NCBI GenBank assembly: GCA_016711485.1
Contig: JADJSX010000006.1
Location: forward strand, 172,001 to 236,000
Direction of reading: 5' to 3'
DNA length: 64,000 bases
DNA from: Leptospiraceae bacterium
GTDB lineage: Bacteria > Spirochaetota > Leptospiria > Leptospirales > Leptospiraceae
The position numbers and the translations under genes are program-made. Below, one piece after another: positions 8,205 to 16,877 of this stretch (within the stretch, counting starts at the first letter, position 1; every line of letters begins with the position of its first letter). The notes beneath the pieces are model-generated. The model was not told where the DNA came from, made no database searches, and was given only the letters and a program-made list of their open reading frames with translations.

Positions 8205-10970
8205 ATGTATTTAAAGAGCATGAGTATTGTTGGGTTTAAAACGTTTGCAGATGAAACGGAAGTAGTTTTTGATCCGGGTTTTACCGCTGTAGTGGGTCCG
8301 AATGGTTCTGGAAAATCTAATATTGTAGACGCACTTCGATGGGTATTAGGCGAAAAATCCGCCAAAGGACTCCGCGGTGATAAAATGGAAGACGTGATTT
8401 TTCACGGATCGGAAACGCGTGATCCTGCCGGTTTCTCAGAAGTAGCCGTTCATTTGGATAATAGCAATAAAACGTTCGCCATCGATTTCCCAACAGTCAA
8501 AATAACTCGAAGACTTTATCCTGATTTAACAAATGAATATTACATCAACAATGCCAGAGTATTGAGAAAAGATGTAGAAAAACTTTTGATGGACACTGGG
8601 ATTGGAAAAGCAAGTTATTCCATCATGGAGCAGGGTAGGGTAGAAGCTATTTTGAATGCTAAGCCAGAAGATAGAAGGGCAATTTTTGACGAAGCTGCTG
8701 GAATTTCCAGATTTAAAATGGACAGAGCAGAAACAGAAAAAAAATTGGATATGACCACTCAAAATCTATTGCGGATAAGTGATATTATGTCCTCAATGGA
8801 AAAAGAATTAGATTTAAAAAACAAACAAGCAGAAAGAGCTAGAACTTATTTCGATTTAAAAAATAAACTCACAGAAGCAGATAAAAATCTAAGATACCTC
8901 AAACTAAAAAGCCTAAAAACTCGATCCAAAAAAGTAGAAGCTGAATTAGTAGAAATTAAGAAAAAAAATGATGACTTAATGTCTAGAATGAGTGACGATG
9001 CAAAACTTATCGAAGAACGAGAAAAATTTCGTTATGAAATGGAACAAAAAATTTCCGAAATTGATAAAAAACTTTTAGATTTTTTGTCTCAAAAAGAAAT
9101 TCAAAGAGAAAAAATCGAAAAAAATAAAAGTATCATACACGAATTTGATCAACGCATTGACGAACTCCGCACAAATTTAGAAAGTGAAAATACTCGCATG
9201 GAAAATGCGGAAACTGAATACAATCAGTTATTAGCGTTGAGTGAAAATTTAATCAAAATGATTGAAATGACTCTTGCGAACGTAGAGAAATTTTCTTCTG
9301 ACAAAAAAGATCTCGAAATTCAAATTGATGATGAATTAAAAAATATTCACAACTACCAAGAATCGATTAGTTCCAATGATAAAAAACACAATGTACTTAG
9401 AGAAAAATTAAAGGATAGTATTCTTTCTTTAATTAATCAAATAGAAGAAAAAAAACGTGATGCCGAAAAGTCAGAAGGAAAAAGAGATGAGTTAAGAAAG
9501 TTTTTAATTTCTTCCCTCGATGATAATATCGAAAAAATAAATGAAATTTTGTCAGGAAATGCAAACTCTGAGAGGGTAACGGAAATTTTGCGCGAAATGA
9601 ACCTTGTTTCCTATCGAGAAAATCTAAAAGATTTTATTGAAATGGAAGATATTTTCCGTGATATTCTACTCGATAAAGATGGACTTCTCGCTAAAAAAGA
9701 AAGTATCGATTCAGAAATTGAGGATTTGATATTAGAAAATGAAAATCTTTCCAGAAAAATTAAAGATGCCAATCAAAATATCGAATCTCTGAGAAATACT
9801 TTAGAAGAGAAAAAAGAAGAAATAGTAAAACTAGAAAAAAGCATTTTAGAAATGGAAGGAAAAAATGCTTCAGCCTTAGATGCAAGGGACAAAGAACTTC
9901 GAATCAAACATGAAGCGGGTGATAGAATTACGAATTTTCAAAAATCAATCGAAACCCTACAAACAAAAAAGATTTCTTACCAAGACGAAGTAAAAATTTT
10001 AGAAGAACAAATTGAAAAGTCTTATACTGAATTTTTAGGAATGAGTAAAACATTAGAAGCAGAAAAAGAACAACTTAAAAATCTTTTTTCTGAAATTCAA
10101 AATTTAAAATCTTCTTCACAAGCTGATCAAGAAGAATTCAAATCTATTATTCCTATGATGAGTGAGTTAGAGAGAAAAACTTCCGCTCTTAGAGTTCAAA
10201 TAGATACATTTAACGAAGAGTTGTACAATGATTATTCCATGAGTGATGTTGAACTAGAAGAAGAAAAATCCTCTCTTACATTAAAACAAGATGCAGAGGA
10301 TACAAAACTAAGAGAAATTAAATCCGAAATGCAGTTACTTGGTTCAATTAACCCATTGGCAGTAGAAGAGTTTAACAATGTTAAAGAAATTTATGATCAC
10401 CATAAAAAACAAAGAGATGACATAGAAAAAAGTAAAAATGATATTTTGGATGTATTAAAAAATATAAATATAGAATCTGAAAAATTATTTACAGAAACTT
10501 TTGAAGTGATTAGAAAAAACTTTCAAGAAACTTTTTCAACTTTATTTAATGGTGGACGAGCTACAATCGAACTTACTGAAAAAGAAGACAAACTGAATTC
10601 TGGAATAGAAATTATTGCAGAGCCACCTGGAAAACATGTTCAGAATTTGAAACTTCTATCAGGAGGCGAAAAGTCAATGACAGTTATAGCACTGTTATTC
10701 GCAATTTATATGGTTAAACCATCTCCATTTTGTTTTTTAGATGAGATTGATGCGGCTCTAGACGAAGTAAATAAAATTAGATTCTGTCAGATTCTGGATA
10801 AATTTAAAGACGTAAGCCAATTTATTGTTATCACACACGCTCCTCCTACGATATCACGTGCAAATGCTATATTTGGTGTGACTAGTTCTGAACCCGGTGT
10901 CTCTAGAGTAATTTCTTTAAAAGTAGAAGAAGCAAAACAATTTGCTAAAAAAATGCAACAAGCAGTTTAA
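8205..10970 (+). CDS. smc: Chromosome segregation protein SMC (short form)
   Basis: N-terminal ATPase half: YLKSMSIVGFKTFADET, Walker A GPNGSGKSNIVDALRW at residues about 31-46. C-terminal half: signature LLSGGEKSM and Walker B CFLDEIDAALDE around residue 843. Between them are two long coiled coils. SMC dimers with ScpA/ScpB organise and segregate the chromosome. The 921 residues are far fewer than the roughly 1,150-1,200 of typical bacterial SMC, and I cannot find the globular, glycine-rich hinge where it should be. Instead residues about 420-510 are helical (including ISSLDDNIEKINEILSG). The start has a good AGGGGA site. The repeat element begins within 2 nt of the stop codon. Confidence 0.93.
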   Translation: MYLKSMSIVGFKTFADETEVVFDPGFTAVVGPNGSGKSNIVDALRWVLGEKSAKGLRGDKMEDVIFHGSETRDPAGFSEVAVHLDNSNKTFAIDFPTVKITRRLYPDLTNEYYINNARVLRKDVEKLLMDTGIGKASYSIMEQGRVEAILNAKPEDRRAIFDEAAGISRFKMDRAETEKKLDMTTQNLLRISDIMSSMEKELDLKNKQAERARTYFDLKNKLTEADKNLRYLKLKSLKTRSKKVEAELVEIKKKNDDLMSRMSDDAKLIEEREKFRYEMEQKISEIDKKLLDFLSQKEIQREKIEKNKSIIHEFDQRIDELRTNLESENTRMENAETEYNQLLALSENLIKMIEMTLANVEKFSSDKKDLEIQIDDELKNIHNYQESISSNDKKHNVLREKLKDSILSLINQIEEKKRDAEKSEGKRDELRKFLISSLDDNIEKINEILSGNANSERVTEILREMNLVSYRENLKDFIEMEDIFRDILLDKDGLLAKKESIDSEIEDLILENENLSRKIKDANQNIESLRNTLEEKKEEIVKLEKSILEMEGKNASALDARDKELRIKHEAGDRITNFQKSIETLQTKKISYQDEVKILEEQIEKSYTEFLGMSKTLEAEKEQLKNLFSEIQNLKSSSQADQEEFKSIIPMMSELERKTSALRVQIDTFNEELYNDYSMSDVELEEEKSSLTLKQDAEDTKLREIKSEMQLLGSINPLAVEEFNNVKEIYDHHKKQRDDIEKSKNDILDVLKNINIESEKLFTETFEVIRKNFQETFSTLFNGGRATIELTEKEDKLNSGIEIIAEPPGKHVQNLKLLSGGEKSMTVIALLFAIYMVKPSPFCFLDEIDAALDEVNKIRFCQILDKFKDVSQFIVITHAPPTISRANAIFGVTSSEPGVSRVISLKVEEAKQFAKKMQQAV

Positions 10971-10971
10971 T

Positions 10972-11141
10972 TTAATTACTGACGTTACGCAAAAAAGAAA
11001 AATTATGAAATTTAAAGCAAAGTTAAGAATATTAGATAAACCTAATGAATTTATGAATAAGAAGGTTTGGGCGTCAGCCCAAGTCGCCGACAGACTCCCT
11101 ATCTCTCACCTAAACGCGCTTGCGTGTAAGGTGAGTTAATA
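10972..11141 (+). repeat. Dispersed repeat, long-form copy 1 (with small open frame)
   Basis: About 170 bp bounded by imperfect terminal inverted repeats: left TTAATTACTGACGTTACGC, right GCGTGTAAGGTGAGTTAATA. It fills the whole gap between smc and thiG. It contains an open frame from the ATG at 11005 (MKFKAKLRILDK...) to the TAA within the right terminal repeat at 11136-11139. The closest relatives are at 52161-52354 and 54341-54510. The AAGGTGAG in its right end lies about 11 nt before the thiG ATG and may act as the thiG ribosome binding site. Confidence 0.8.
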
Positions 11142-11146
11142 ATAAC

Positions 11147-11965
11147 ATGTTGGATACACAAAACACCGACGATATTTTGGAGATGGGCGGGAAAAAATTT
11201 CATTCTAGACTTTTTGTCGGAACTGGAAAATTTTCTTCCGCAGAAGAAATGCGATATGCGATAGAGGCCTCTAATACTGAAATTGTGACAGTTGCTCTTC
11301 GTAGGGTAGATTTAGAATCCAAAGATGATGATATACTTTCTTCGATTGATAGAAGTAAAGTTTTACTTCTACCGAATACTAGCGGCGCCCGAAATGCAAA
11401 AGAAGCTGTTCGCCTAGCAAGGTTGGCGCGTTCACTTGGAGCTGGTGATTGGGTTAAATTAGAAGTAGTCCCTGATCCAATCTATTTACTTCCAGATCCA
11501 ATAGAATCCTTAAAAGCTGCTATTGAACTTGTAAAAGATGGATTTAAAGTGATGCCGTATATCAATGCAGATCCAGTGTTATGTAAATATTTAGAAGATG
11601 CGGGATGTGTTTGTGTAATGCCTCTTGGTTCTCCAATTGGCTCTAATTTAGGAATTAAAAATCGAGCCAATATAGAAATGATAATTGCTCAGTCTAAAGT
11701 TCCGGTTGTAGTAGATGCTGGATTAGGTGAACCATCGCATGCTTCTGAAGCTATGGAATTAGGAGCCGATGCCGTGCTGGTTAATACAGCAATTGCTATT
11801 GGAAAAAATCCAGTAAAAATTGCTGAAGCATTTAAGTTAGCAACTATCGCTGGTAGGCTTTCTTATCTTTATCGCGGAAGGCGATTCCAAGGTAATTTGT
11901 CAGTTAAGGCAAATGCGTCTAGTCCGCTAACTGGTTTTTTGAATGAGGAAGATCGTGTTTCTTGA
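11147..11965 (+). CDS. thiG: Thiazole synthase ThiG
   Basis: Makes the thiazole phosphate moiety of thiamin from deoxyxylulose phosphate, dehydroglycine and the ThiS thiocarboxylate. The TIM-barrel family blocks are all present: SRLFVGTGKF, VTVALRRVD, LLPNTSGARNA, the Schiff-base lysine in WVKLEVVPD (Lys 104), MPLGSPIGSN and VVDAGLGEPSHA...GADAVLVNTAIA. Its 272 residues are normal. It overlaps thiH, as expected of a thiGH unit. thiS, often just upstream, is absent here; the repeat element occupies that place. I find no TPP riboswitch in the leader. Confidence 0.95.
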   Translation: MLDTQNTDDILEMGGKKFHSRLFVGTGKFSSAEEMRYAIEASNTEIVTVALRRVDLESKDDDILSSIDRSKVLLLPNTSGARNAKEAVRLARLARSLGAGDWVKLEVVPDPIYLLPDPIESLKAAIELVKDGFKVMPYINADPVLCKYLEDAGCVCVMPLGSPIGSNLGIKNRANIEMIIAQSKVPVVVDAGLGEPSHASEAMELGADAVLVNTAIAIGKNPVKIAEAFKLATIAGRLSYLYRGRRFQGNLSVKANASSPLTGFLNEEDRVS

Positions 11966-13070
11966 AAAATTTAAATTACATGATTTTTCGAAAAGTATAG
12001 ACATTGTAAACGCGAAATCAAAAAAAGACGTTGAAATAACGTTAACTAGATTAATTCATTCTGAAAAATTAGATTTTTCAGATTTTATTTCTCTAATATC
12101 CCCGAGTGCAGATTTTTATTTAGAAGAGATGGCTTCCTTCTCAAAAGAAATTACAGAGGAGAGATTTGGAAAAACAATTTTAATGTACATGCCTATGTAT
12201 CTTTCGAATGAATGCAGATCTTCGTGTTTGTATTGTGGTTTTAGCTTCGAAAATAAAATAAGACGTAAAACTTTATCATTCGAAGAAATTAGATTAGAGG
12301 CTGAAATTATTTCCCAAAAAGGAATCAGGCATATCCTTATTTTGACCGGTGAAGATTATTCAAAAACACCAATTTCGTATCTTATAAGTTCTGTAAAAAT
12401 TCTAAAAGAATACTTTCACTCTGTATCTATTGAAGTTTACCCAATGGATACGGAAGATTATGCGCAGTTAATTGATGCAGGTGTAGATGGACTTGCTCTT
12501 TACCAAGAAACTTACGATAGTGAAACCTATAAAAAGTATCATTTACGTGGAGTAAAAAAGGATATGAATTATAGACTAAATGGACCGGATAGGGGAGGCA
12601 TTGCAGGATTTCGAAAAATAGGTATCGGTGCACTTCTTGGTTTATCAAATCCGATAGGTGAAATGTATTTTTTAGGACTTCATGCCACATATTTACTAAA
12701 AGAATACTGGAGAACTTCGTTGCAAGTTTCGCTTCCGCGAATGAGACCGACTGTAAGTGATTTCCATCAAGTTATTCCTGTCAGTGATCGAGAATTTTTA
12801 CGGTTTATATTTGCGATTCGATTGTATTTTAAAGACGCAGGAATTGTATTATCAACACGGGAAAATGAAAAACTTCGCAATAATTTGCTCGGTCTTGGAA
12901 TTACTTCTATGTCAGCTGAATCAAAGACAGAACCGGGCGGATACAGTGGTAGTGGCGCTTTAGAACAATTTGAAACAGAAGATAAAAGAAATGTTCAAGA
13001 CGTTATGCGTTACATACGCGAAAAAGGATACGATCCCGTCTTAAAAGATTTTGATTCATCAATTGTATAA
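11943..13070 (+). CDS. thiH: 2-iminoacetate synthase ThiH (radical SAM)
   Basis: Cleaves tyrosine to dehydroglycine (2-iminoacetate) for ThiG, releasing p-cresol. The radical-SAM cluster motif is CRSSCLYCGF (Cys 91, 95, 98), followed by LLLTGED-like ILILTGEDYS and later YQETYDSETYKKYH, GIGALLGLS and SLPRMRPT, all ThiH features. At 375 residues it is full length. The ATG at 11943 overlaps thiG by 23 nt; a GTG at 11955 with GAGGAAG just before it is an alternative start. A strong terminator hairpin follows 5 nt after the stop. Use of ThiH, not the oxygen-dependent glycine oxidase ThiO, fits an organism able to make thiamin without oxygen. Confidence 0.94.
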   Translation: MRKIVFLEKFKLHDFSKSIDIVNAKSKKDVEITLTRLIHSEKLDFSDFISLISPSADFYLEEMASFSKEITEERFGKTILMYMPMYLSNECRSSCLYCGFSFENKIRRKTLSFEEIRLEAEIISQKGIRHILILTGEDYSKTPISYLISSVKILKEYFHSVSIEVYPMDTEDYAQLIDAGVDGLALYQETYDSETYKKYHLRGVKKDMNYRLNGPDRGGIAGFRKIGIGALLGLSNPIGEMYFLGLHATYLLKEYWRTSLQVSLPRMRPTVSDFHQVIPVSDREFLRFIFAIRLYFKDAGIVLSTRENEKLRNNLLGLGITSMSAESKTEPGGYSGSGALEQFETEDKRNVQDVMRYIREKGYDPVLKDFDSSIV

Positions 13071-13074
13071 TAAA

Positions 13075-13100
13075 AACGCTTCGCCGGAATGCGAAGCGTT
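13075..13100. terminator. Bidirectional intrinsic terminator between thiH and the Cys-rich gene
   Basis: A perfect 10-bp stem AACGCTTCGC / GCGAAGCGTT with loop CGGAAT. On the minus strand it is followed directly by a T-run (TTTTTATTATA), so it is a good intrinsic terminator for the minus-strand gene. It also lies 5 nt after the thiH stop and could serve that strand too. Confidence 0.85.
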
Positions 13101-13110
13101 GAAATTATCG

Positions 13111-13395
13111 TTATTTTTTAGTGGCTGAGTAACTTTTTTGAATGCAGAGCGCAAAGTTACCACAAGAATTTTGGTTAGAATCGTAACATGAAATAACTTC
13201 TTTAGCCTTTTTTTTACATGTATTTAAACAGCCATCTTTCATTCTTTTGAGTTCAGCAGGTGTAGCTGTTTTTCCTCGGTGCATTTCTTTTGCGCAATCA
13301 ATAAATCTATCGCAAGCTGGATCACATTTTGGGTCTAATGCCCATACTGAGGAAAAAACTGAGAGGACCAAAAGAGAGGAAAAAATGAGTTTCAT
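13111..13395 (-). CDS. Small Cys-rich exported protein
   Basis: A 94-residue protein with a clear signal peptide (cleavage probably after VWA). The mature part of about 75 residues has eight cysteines in paired spacings (CDPAC, then Cys at the end of RFIDC, CLNTC, SCYD, SCGNFALC) and many lysines. This suggests a compact disulfide-bonded periplasmic or secreted helical protein. A ribosome binding site (AAGGAG) precedes the ATG. It lies between tRNA-Met and the terminator, alone on the strand. I do not recognise a named family. Confidence 0.65.
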   Translation of the reverse strand: MKLIFSSLLVLSVFSSVWALDPKCDPACDRFIDCAKEMHRGKTATPAELKRMKDGCLNTCKKKAKEVISCYDSNQNSCGNFALCIQKSYSATKK

Positions 13396-13417
13396 AATTA
13401 TCTCCTTGAAAGTTTCC

Positions 13418-13491
<74 letters not shown>

Positions 13492-13633
13492 GTCTACCTT
13501 CTTTAACCTTATTTTTAAATTGCCTATAATGTCAAAACAAAATAGGTATTATCTAACATCGGAAATTATTGCATTCCATTTAAAGAAAGAAAGCTTTTTT
13601 TATTTTAAAAATAATTTTAAATCATTAGGATTT

Positions 13634-14839
13634 CTATTTTTTTTTGTAATATTTTGCAATACAATTATATAGGTCTGTTGGGTTAAATGGTTTCGTTAAA
13701 TAATCGTTCATACCTGATTGTTCCACTTTGTTTTTTGTATCTAATAGAGAGGAGGCAGTTAAGGCAATGATAGGAATATTTTTAATTTGCGGATTTTCCA
13801 TTTTTCTAATTTGATCAGTCGCAGTATATCCGTCCATTTCTGGCATTTGTAAATCCATTAATACAATATCATAAATGTTCTTTTCAATTTTCTCCAAACA
13901 AATAATTCCATTTTCTGCAATATCTGCTTCGATGTCCCATTTTTGTAAGTATCGTACTGCTACTTTTTGATTACTAATATTATCTTCTACGAGTAATACT
14001 CTTAGTCCGAGTAAACTGCTTTTTTCTTGTTTCACTTCGATTGGTTTTATTTCCTTGGTAGCAAGTAAAGGTGTATGAAAAAATAGAGTAAAAGAAAAAT
14101 TTGAACCTTTATTTACTTCGCTTTCCACTATTAGCTTACTTTCCATTAATTCTAAAAGTTTTTTGGAAATCGTTAATCCTAATCCTGAACCTCCGTAAAT
14201 GCGGCTAATTGATTTTTCCCCCTGAATAAAACTATTAAAAATTTCGTCCATTTTTTCTTTTGGAATTCCTATGCCTGTATCCGTAACTGAGAATTCTATT
14301 TCAACTAGGTTAGCCTTTTTACTTTTTAATTTTACATTAATAGATATAGATCCTGCATTTGTAAATTTTTCCGCATTACTAATGAGATTTGTTAATATCT
14401 GAGTTAAACGTAGGGAATCTCCAAAAACTTGATTAGGAATTTCTGAATCAATATTGATTGAAAAATTTAATTTTTTTTCATTTAAAGACCATAAAAAACT
14501 TTTTTCAATTCTATTTAAAAGTTCTTTTAAATCAATTTCAATTTCTTCCAATTCGATTGCATTAGATTCTATACGTGTATACAGTAATATGTCATTTAAA
14601 AGTTTCAATAGACTTTCTGAATTAAATTTTATATTTTTAAAAAACTCATTATCAACATTCTCTAAGTGTTCTTCGAGATAAATATTAATTAGCCCAAGAA
14701 TTGCATTGATTGGAGATCGAATTTCGTGACTAATATTGGAAATGAATAAATTACGGTTTTCAGCAAGTTCAATGGCAGCATCTCGTTCCTTTTTTAGTTT
14801 TTCAATTTCCTCCAAAAGGTATTTTTCGTTTGCATTCAT
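13634..14839 (-). CDS. Hybrid sensor histidine kinase / receiver
   Basis: A 401-residue cytoplasmic protein. A short N-terminal coiled coil leads to the HisKA box SNISHEIRSP with phospho-accepting His 38. The ATPase has TDTGIGIPKE and GGSGLGLTISKKL. A C-terminal receiver domain starts RVLLVEDN, with the phosphorylated Asp in IVLMDLQMP and the Lys in YLTKPF. There is no transmembrane or sensory domain, so the input must come from another protein. The ATG overlaps the stop of the upstream acetoacetate-decarboxylase-like gene by 4 nt (ATGA), suggesting co-translation. Output partners are not evident nearby. Confidence 0.9.
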   Translation of the reverse strand: MNANEKYLLEEIEKLKKERDAAIELAENRNLFISNISHEIRSPINAILGLINIYLEEHLENVDNEFFKNIKFNSESLLKLLNDILLYTRIESNAIELEEIEIDLKELLNRIEKSFLWSLNEKKLNFSINIDSEIPNQVFGDSLRLTQILTNLISNAEKFTNAGSISINVKLKSKKANLVEIEFSVTDTGIGIPKEKMDEIFNSFIQGEKSISRIYGGSGLGLTISKKLLELMESKLIVESEVNKGSNFSFTLFFHTPLLATKEIKPIEVKQEKSSLLGLRVLLVEDNISNQKVAVRYLQKWDIEADIAENGIICLEKIEKNIYDIVLMDLQMPEMDGYTATDQIRKMENPQIKNIPIIALTASSLLDTKNKVEQSGMNDYLTKPFNPTDLYNCIAKYYKKK

Positions 14840-15507
14840 GAAATCATCTCCGGAATAGGGAAGGTAATATTAAATTCATTTACTGCCAATCCGAAATAAA
14901 ATCTTGAATTTCTTTTTATATCGATGAAGAAATTCTCATCTGAAGTCCAATTATTTATATTTGAAATATATCCTTTCCCATAACCACTAAATTGAGTTTG
15001 AATCATTTGACTCGAATCAGATTTTTGTAATAAAGTTACCGGATAAATTTTAGTAGTAACTGGAAATGGAAAAAATTTTCTCTTTAGGCTTGTTGAGAGT
15101 ATATTTTTTTTATCTTTCGATAATACATTTATAAAGGTAGTTTTTTGTTTTGTTTCCCAAGTAAAATCTGCATATTCCTTTGGAATTGCCCAATTTAATC
15201 TTCCTTCTTGGATAGACAATTCGCTTGAAACATAAATTTTTGTTATACGTTTATATAGTTTTATTTTATTAGAAGAATCTGTATGTTCAAAATCTCCTGG
15301 AATAAATAATAATTCGAAATAAGGACCAACATTCGAGGATTCGTAGTTCACAATCATACAAGCACCAAGTCCTCCTTTGTAAGTTTTTTTATCGTCCTCT
15401 GATAAAAATCCGTTTTCGATTATCTCTTTTTTATTTGCTAAAAAAGGTATAATAAATCCTTCTCCTTTGAGTTGCCAAGGTGGTAGATAATGTATTGTAT
15501 TTTCCAT
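14836..15507 (-). CDS. Acetoacetate decarboxylase-like protein
   Basis: A 223-residue protein with the acetoacetate-decarboxylase superfamily pattern: GLGACMIVNYESSNVGPYFELLFIPG, KIYVSSELSIQEGRLNWAIPKEYADFTW. The Lys of WAIPKEYA lies where the family has its Schiff-base lysine, but the preceding block is not the classical GREPxGYPK, so a different activity is likely. It lies between hemB (13 nt upstream) and the histidine kinase (4-nt overlap), in a probable three-gene unit. I infer a superfamily relationship only; the substrate is unknown. Confidence 0.55.
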   Translation of the reverse strand: MENTIHYLPPWQLKGEGFIIPFLANKKEIIENGFLSEDDKKTYKGGLGACMIVNYESSNVGPYFELLFIPGDFEHTDSSNKIKLYKRITKIYVSSELSIQEGRLNWAIPKEYADFTWETKQKTTFINVLSKDKKNILSTSLKRKFFPFPVTTKIYPVTLLQKSDSSQMIQTQFSGYGKGYISNINNWTSDENFFIDIKRNSRFYFGLAVNEFNITFPIPEMIS

Positions 15508-15520
15508 ATTTATACTTCGC

Positions 15521-16495
15521 CTATGTATTTAATTTTGCAAAATCTTTCGCAAAATAAGTTATAATTATATCCGCACCAGCGCGTTTAATCGCTGTTAAAC
15601 TTTCTATCATTGCTTTGGTTTCATCTAACCAACCTAACTTTGCAGCTGCTTTAATCATGGCATATTCACCACTAACGTTGTATGCAACTACAGGAATTTG
15701 AAAACTTTGTTTTATCAATTGAATAATATCTAAGTAGGCTAATGCCGGTTTTACCATAAGGTAATCAGCTCCTTCTTGAAAATCAAGCTCTGCTTCGAGC
15801 AAGGCTTCCTTTGCATTGCGGAAATCCATTTGATAGGTTTTTTTGTCGCCAGATTTTGGTGCAGAGCCAAGTGCATCGCGAAATGGACCATAGAAACTAC
15901 TCGCATACTTTGCTGTATATGACATGATTGAAACTTCTGAGAACCCATTTTTATCTAATGTGTCACGCAAATAACTTACTCTTCCGTCCATCATATCTGA
16001 CGGTCCTAAAATGTCTGCCCCCGCTTCTGCTTGGGCTAATGCCATTTTGCCTAGAATTGGTAGAGTTTCATCATTTAGAATTTTTCCGTTTTCTACTAAA
16101 CCATCATGCCCATCTGAGCTATAGGGATCCATCGCTACGTCGGTAATAATAGTTATTTCCGAAAATTCTTTTTTTAGAGTTCGAATCATATTGATATAAA
16201 GGCTATTTTTTTTATAACTTAAACTAGCTTTTTTATCTTTTAATTTTTCTTCTATCTGCGGGAAAAGAATAAAGTTTCTAATTCCTAGTTTTAAAGAACT
16301 TTCAACCTCCGCTAAAACTAAGTCTGGAGAAAAACGAAAAAAATTCGGCATAGAACTAATTTCTGTTTTTAATTTTTTTCCTTCCTCTAAAAAAATAGGA
16401 TGGATTAACTGAGAGGGAAGTAAAATTGTTTCTGCTACCATATCTCTAATGGAACTTGATTTTCTATTTCTTCTAGGTCTACGCTTCATATCCAT
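15521..16495 (-). CDS. hemB: Porphobilinogen synthase (delta-aminolevulinate dehydratase)
   Basis: Condenses two 5-aminolevulinate molecules to porphobilinogen in heme synthesis. The two active-site lysines are in SYTAKYASSFYGPFRDA (Lys 196) and LMVKPALAYLD (Lys 249). The metal site DVAMDPYSSDGHDG has Asp in place of the Cys ligands of the zinc-type enzyme, so this is the Cys-free, Mg/K-dependent kind. The 324 residues are normal. It heads a probable unit with the decarboxylase-like gene and the histidine kinase downstream. No other heme gene is in the window. Confidence 0.96.
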   Translation of the reverse strand: MDMKRRPRRNRKSSSIRDMVAETILLPSQLIHPIFLEEGKKLKTEISSMPNFFRFSPDLVLAEVESSLKLGIRNFILFPQIEEKLKDKKASLSYKKNSLYINMIRTLKKEFSEITIITDVAMDPYSSDGHDGLVENGKILNDETLPILGKMALAQAEAGADILGPSDMMDGRVSYLRDTLDKNGFSEVSIMSYTAKYASSFYGPFRDALGSAPKSGDKKTYQMDFRNAKEALLEAELDFQEGADYLMVKPALAYLDIIQLIKQSFQIPVVAYNVSGEYAMIKAAAKLGWLDETKAMIESLTAIKRAGADIIITYFAKDFAKLNT

Positions 16496-16583
16496 AATAC
16501 CAGTAAGCTTTTTGTGTTTGAATTATCGATTAAAAAATTTACATTACAATAAAAATAGGCTTAGATTTACAGTATAATTTATT

Positions 16584-16877
16584 ATGAATTCCTTTTTTAA
16601 AAATAAAGTAATCTTGCTGCTAATGGTTTTGGTTCTATTTATACCATTATTTCAATGTACAAATATAGAGACCGAAAGAGCACATTGTGAAAAGCAAGCT
16701 CAAAATGAATTTCTTCTGTGTTTAATAAATGTAGCAACAGGACCTGATTATTTTGGAAGACCTGATTGGAAAACACAAGAGATTCAGTCTTATTCGCAAG
16801 GTTTTTGCATTGCAGACTACAATCGAAAGTTAGAATGTCCGAGCAAAAAAACTTACAAACCCACTCGAAAGAATTGA
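16584..16877 (+). CDS. Small putative lipoprotein
   Basis: A 97-residue protein. The hydrophobic signal region VILLLMVLVLFIPLFQC ends with a relaxed lipobox (LFQC), as is common in spirochaetes; the Cys would be lipidated. The mature part has four more cysteines and ends in basic residues. Its 3' end overlaps the start of the next gene. Function unknown; probably exported. Confidence 0.6.
   Translation: MNSFFKNKVILLLMVLVLFIPLFQCTNIETERAHCEKQAQNEFLLCLINVATGPDYFGRPDWKTQEIQSYSQGFCIADYNRKLECPSKKTYKPTRKN

Noticed and set aside
10942..11139. 65-codon frame across the end of smc and the repeat
   Set aside because: It starts within smc and runs into the element; the first part is shadow. Only the inner 45-codon frame from 11005 is of interest, and it is reported as part of the repeat.
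10972..11146. TPP riboswitch before thiG
   Set aside because: The conserved CTGAGA and related elements are absent, and the whole gap is explained by the repeat element.
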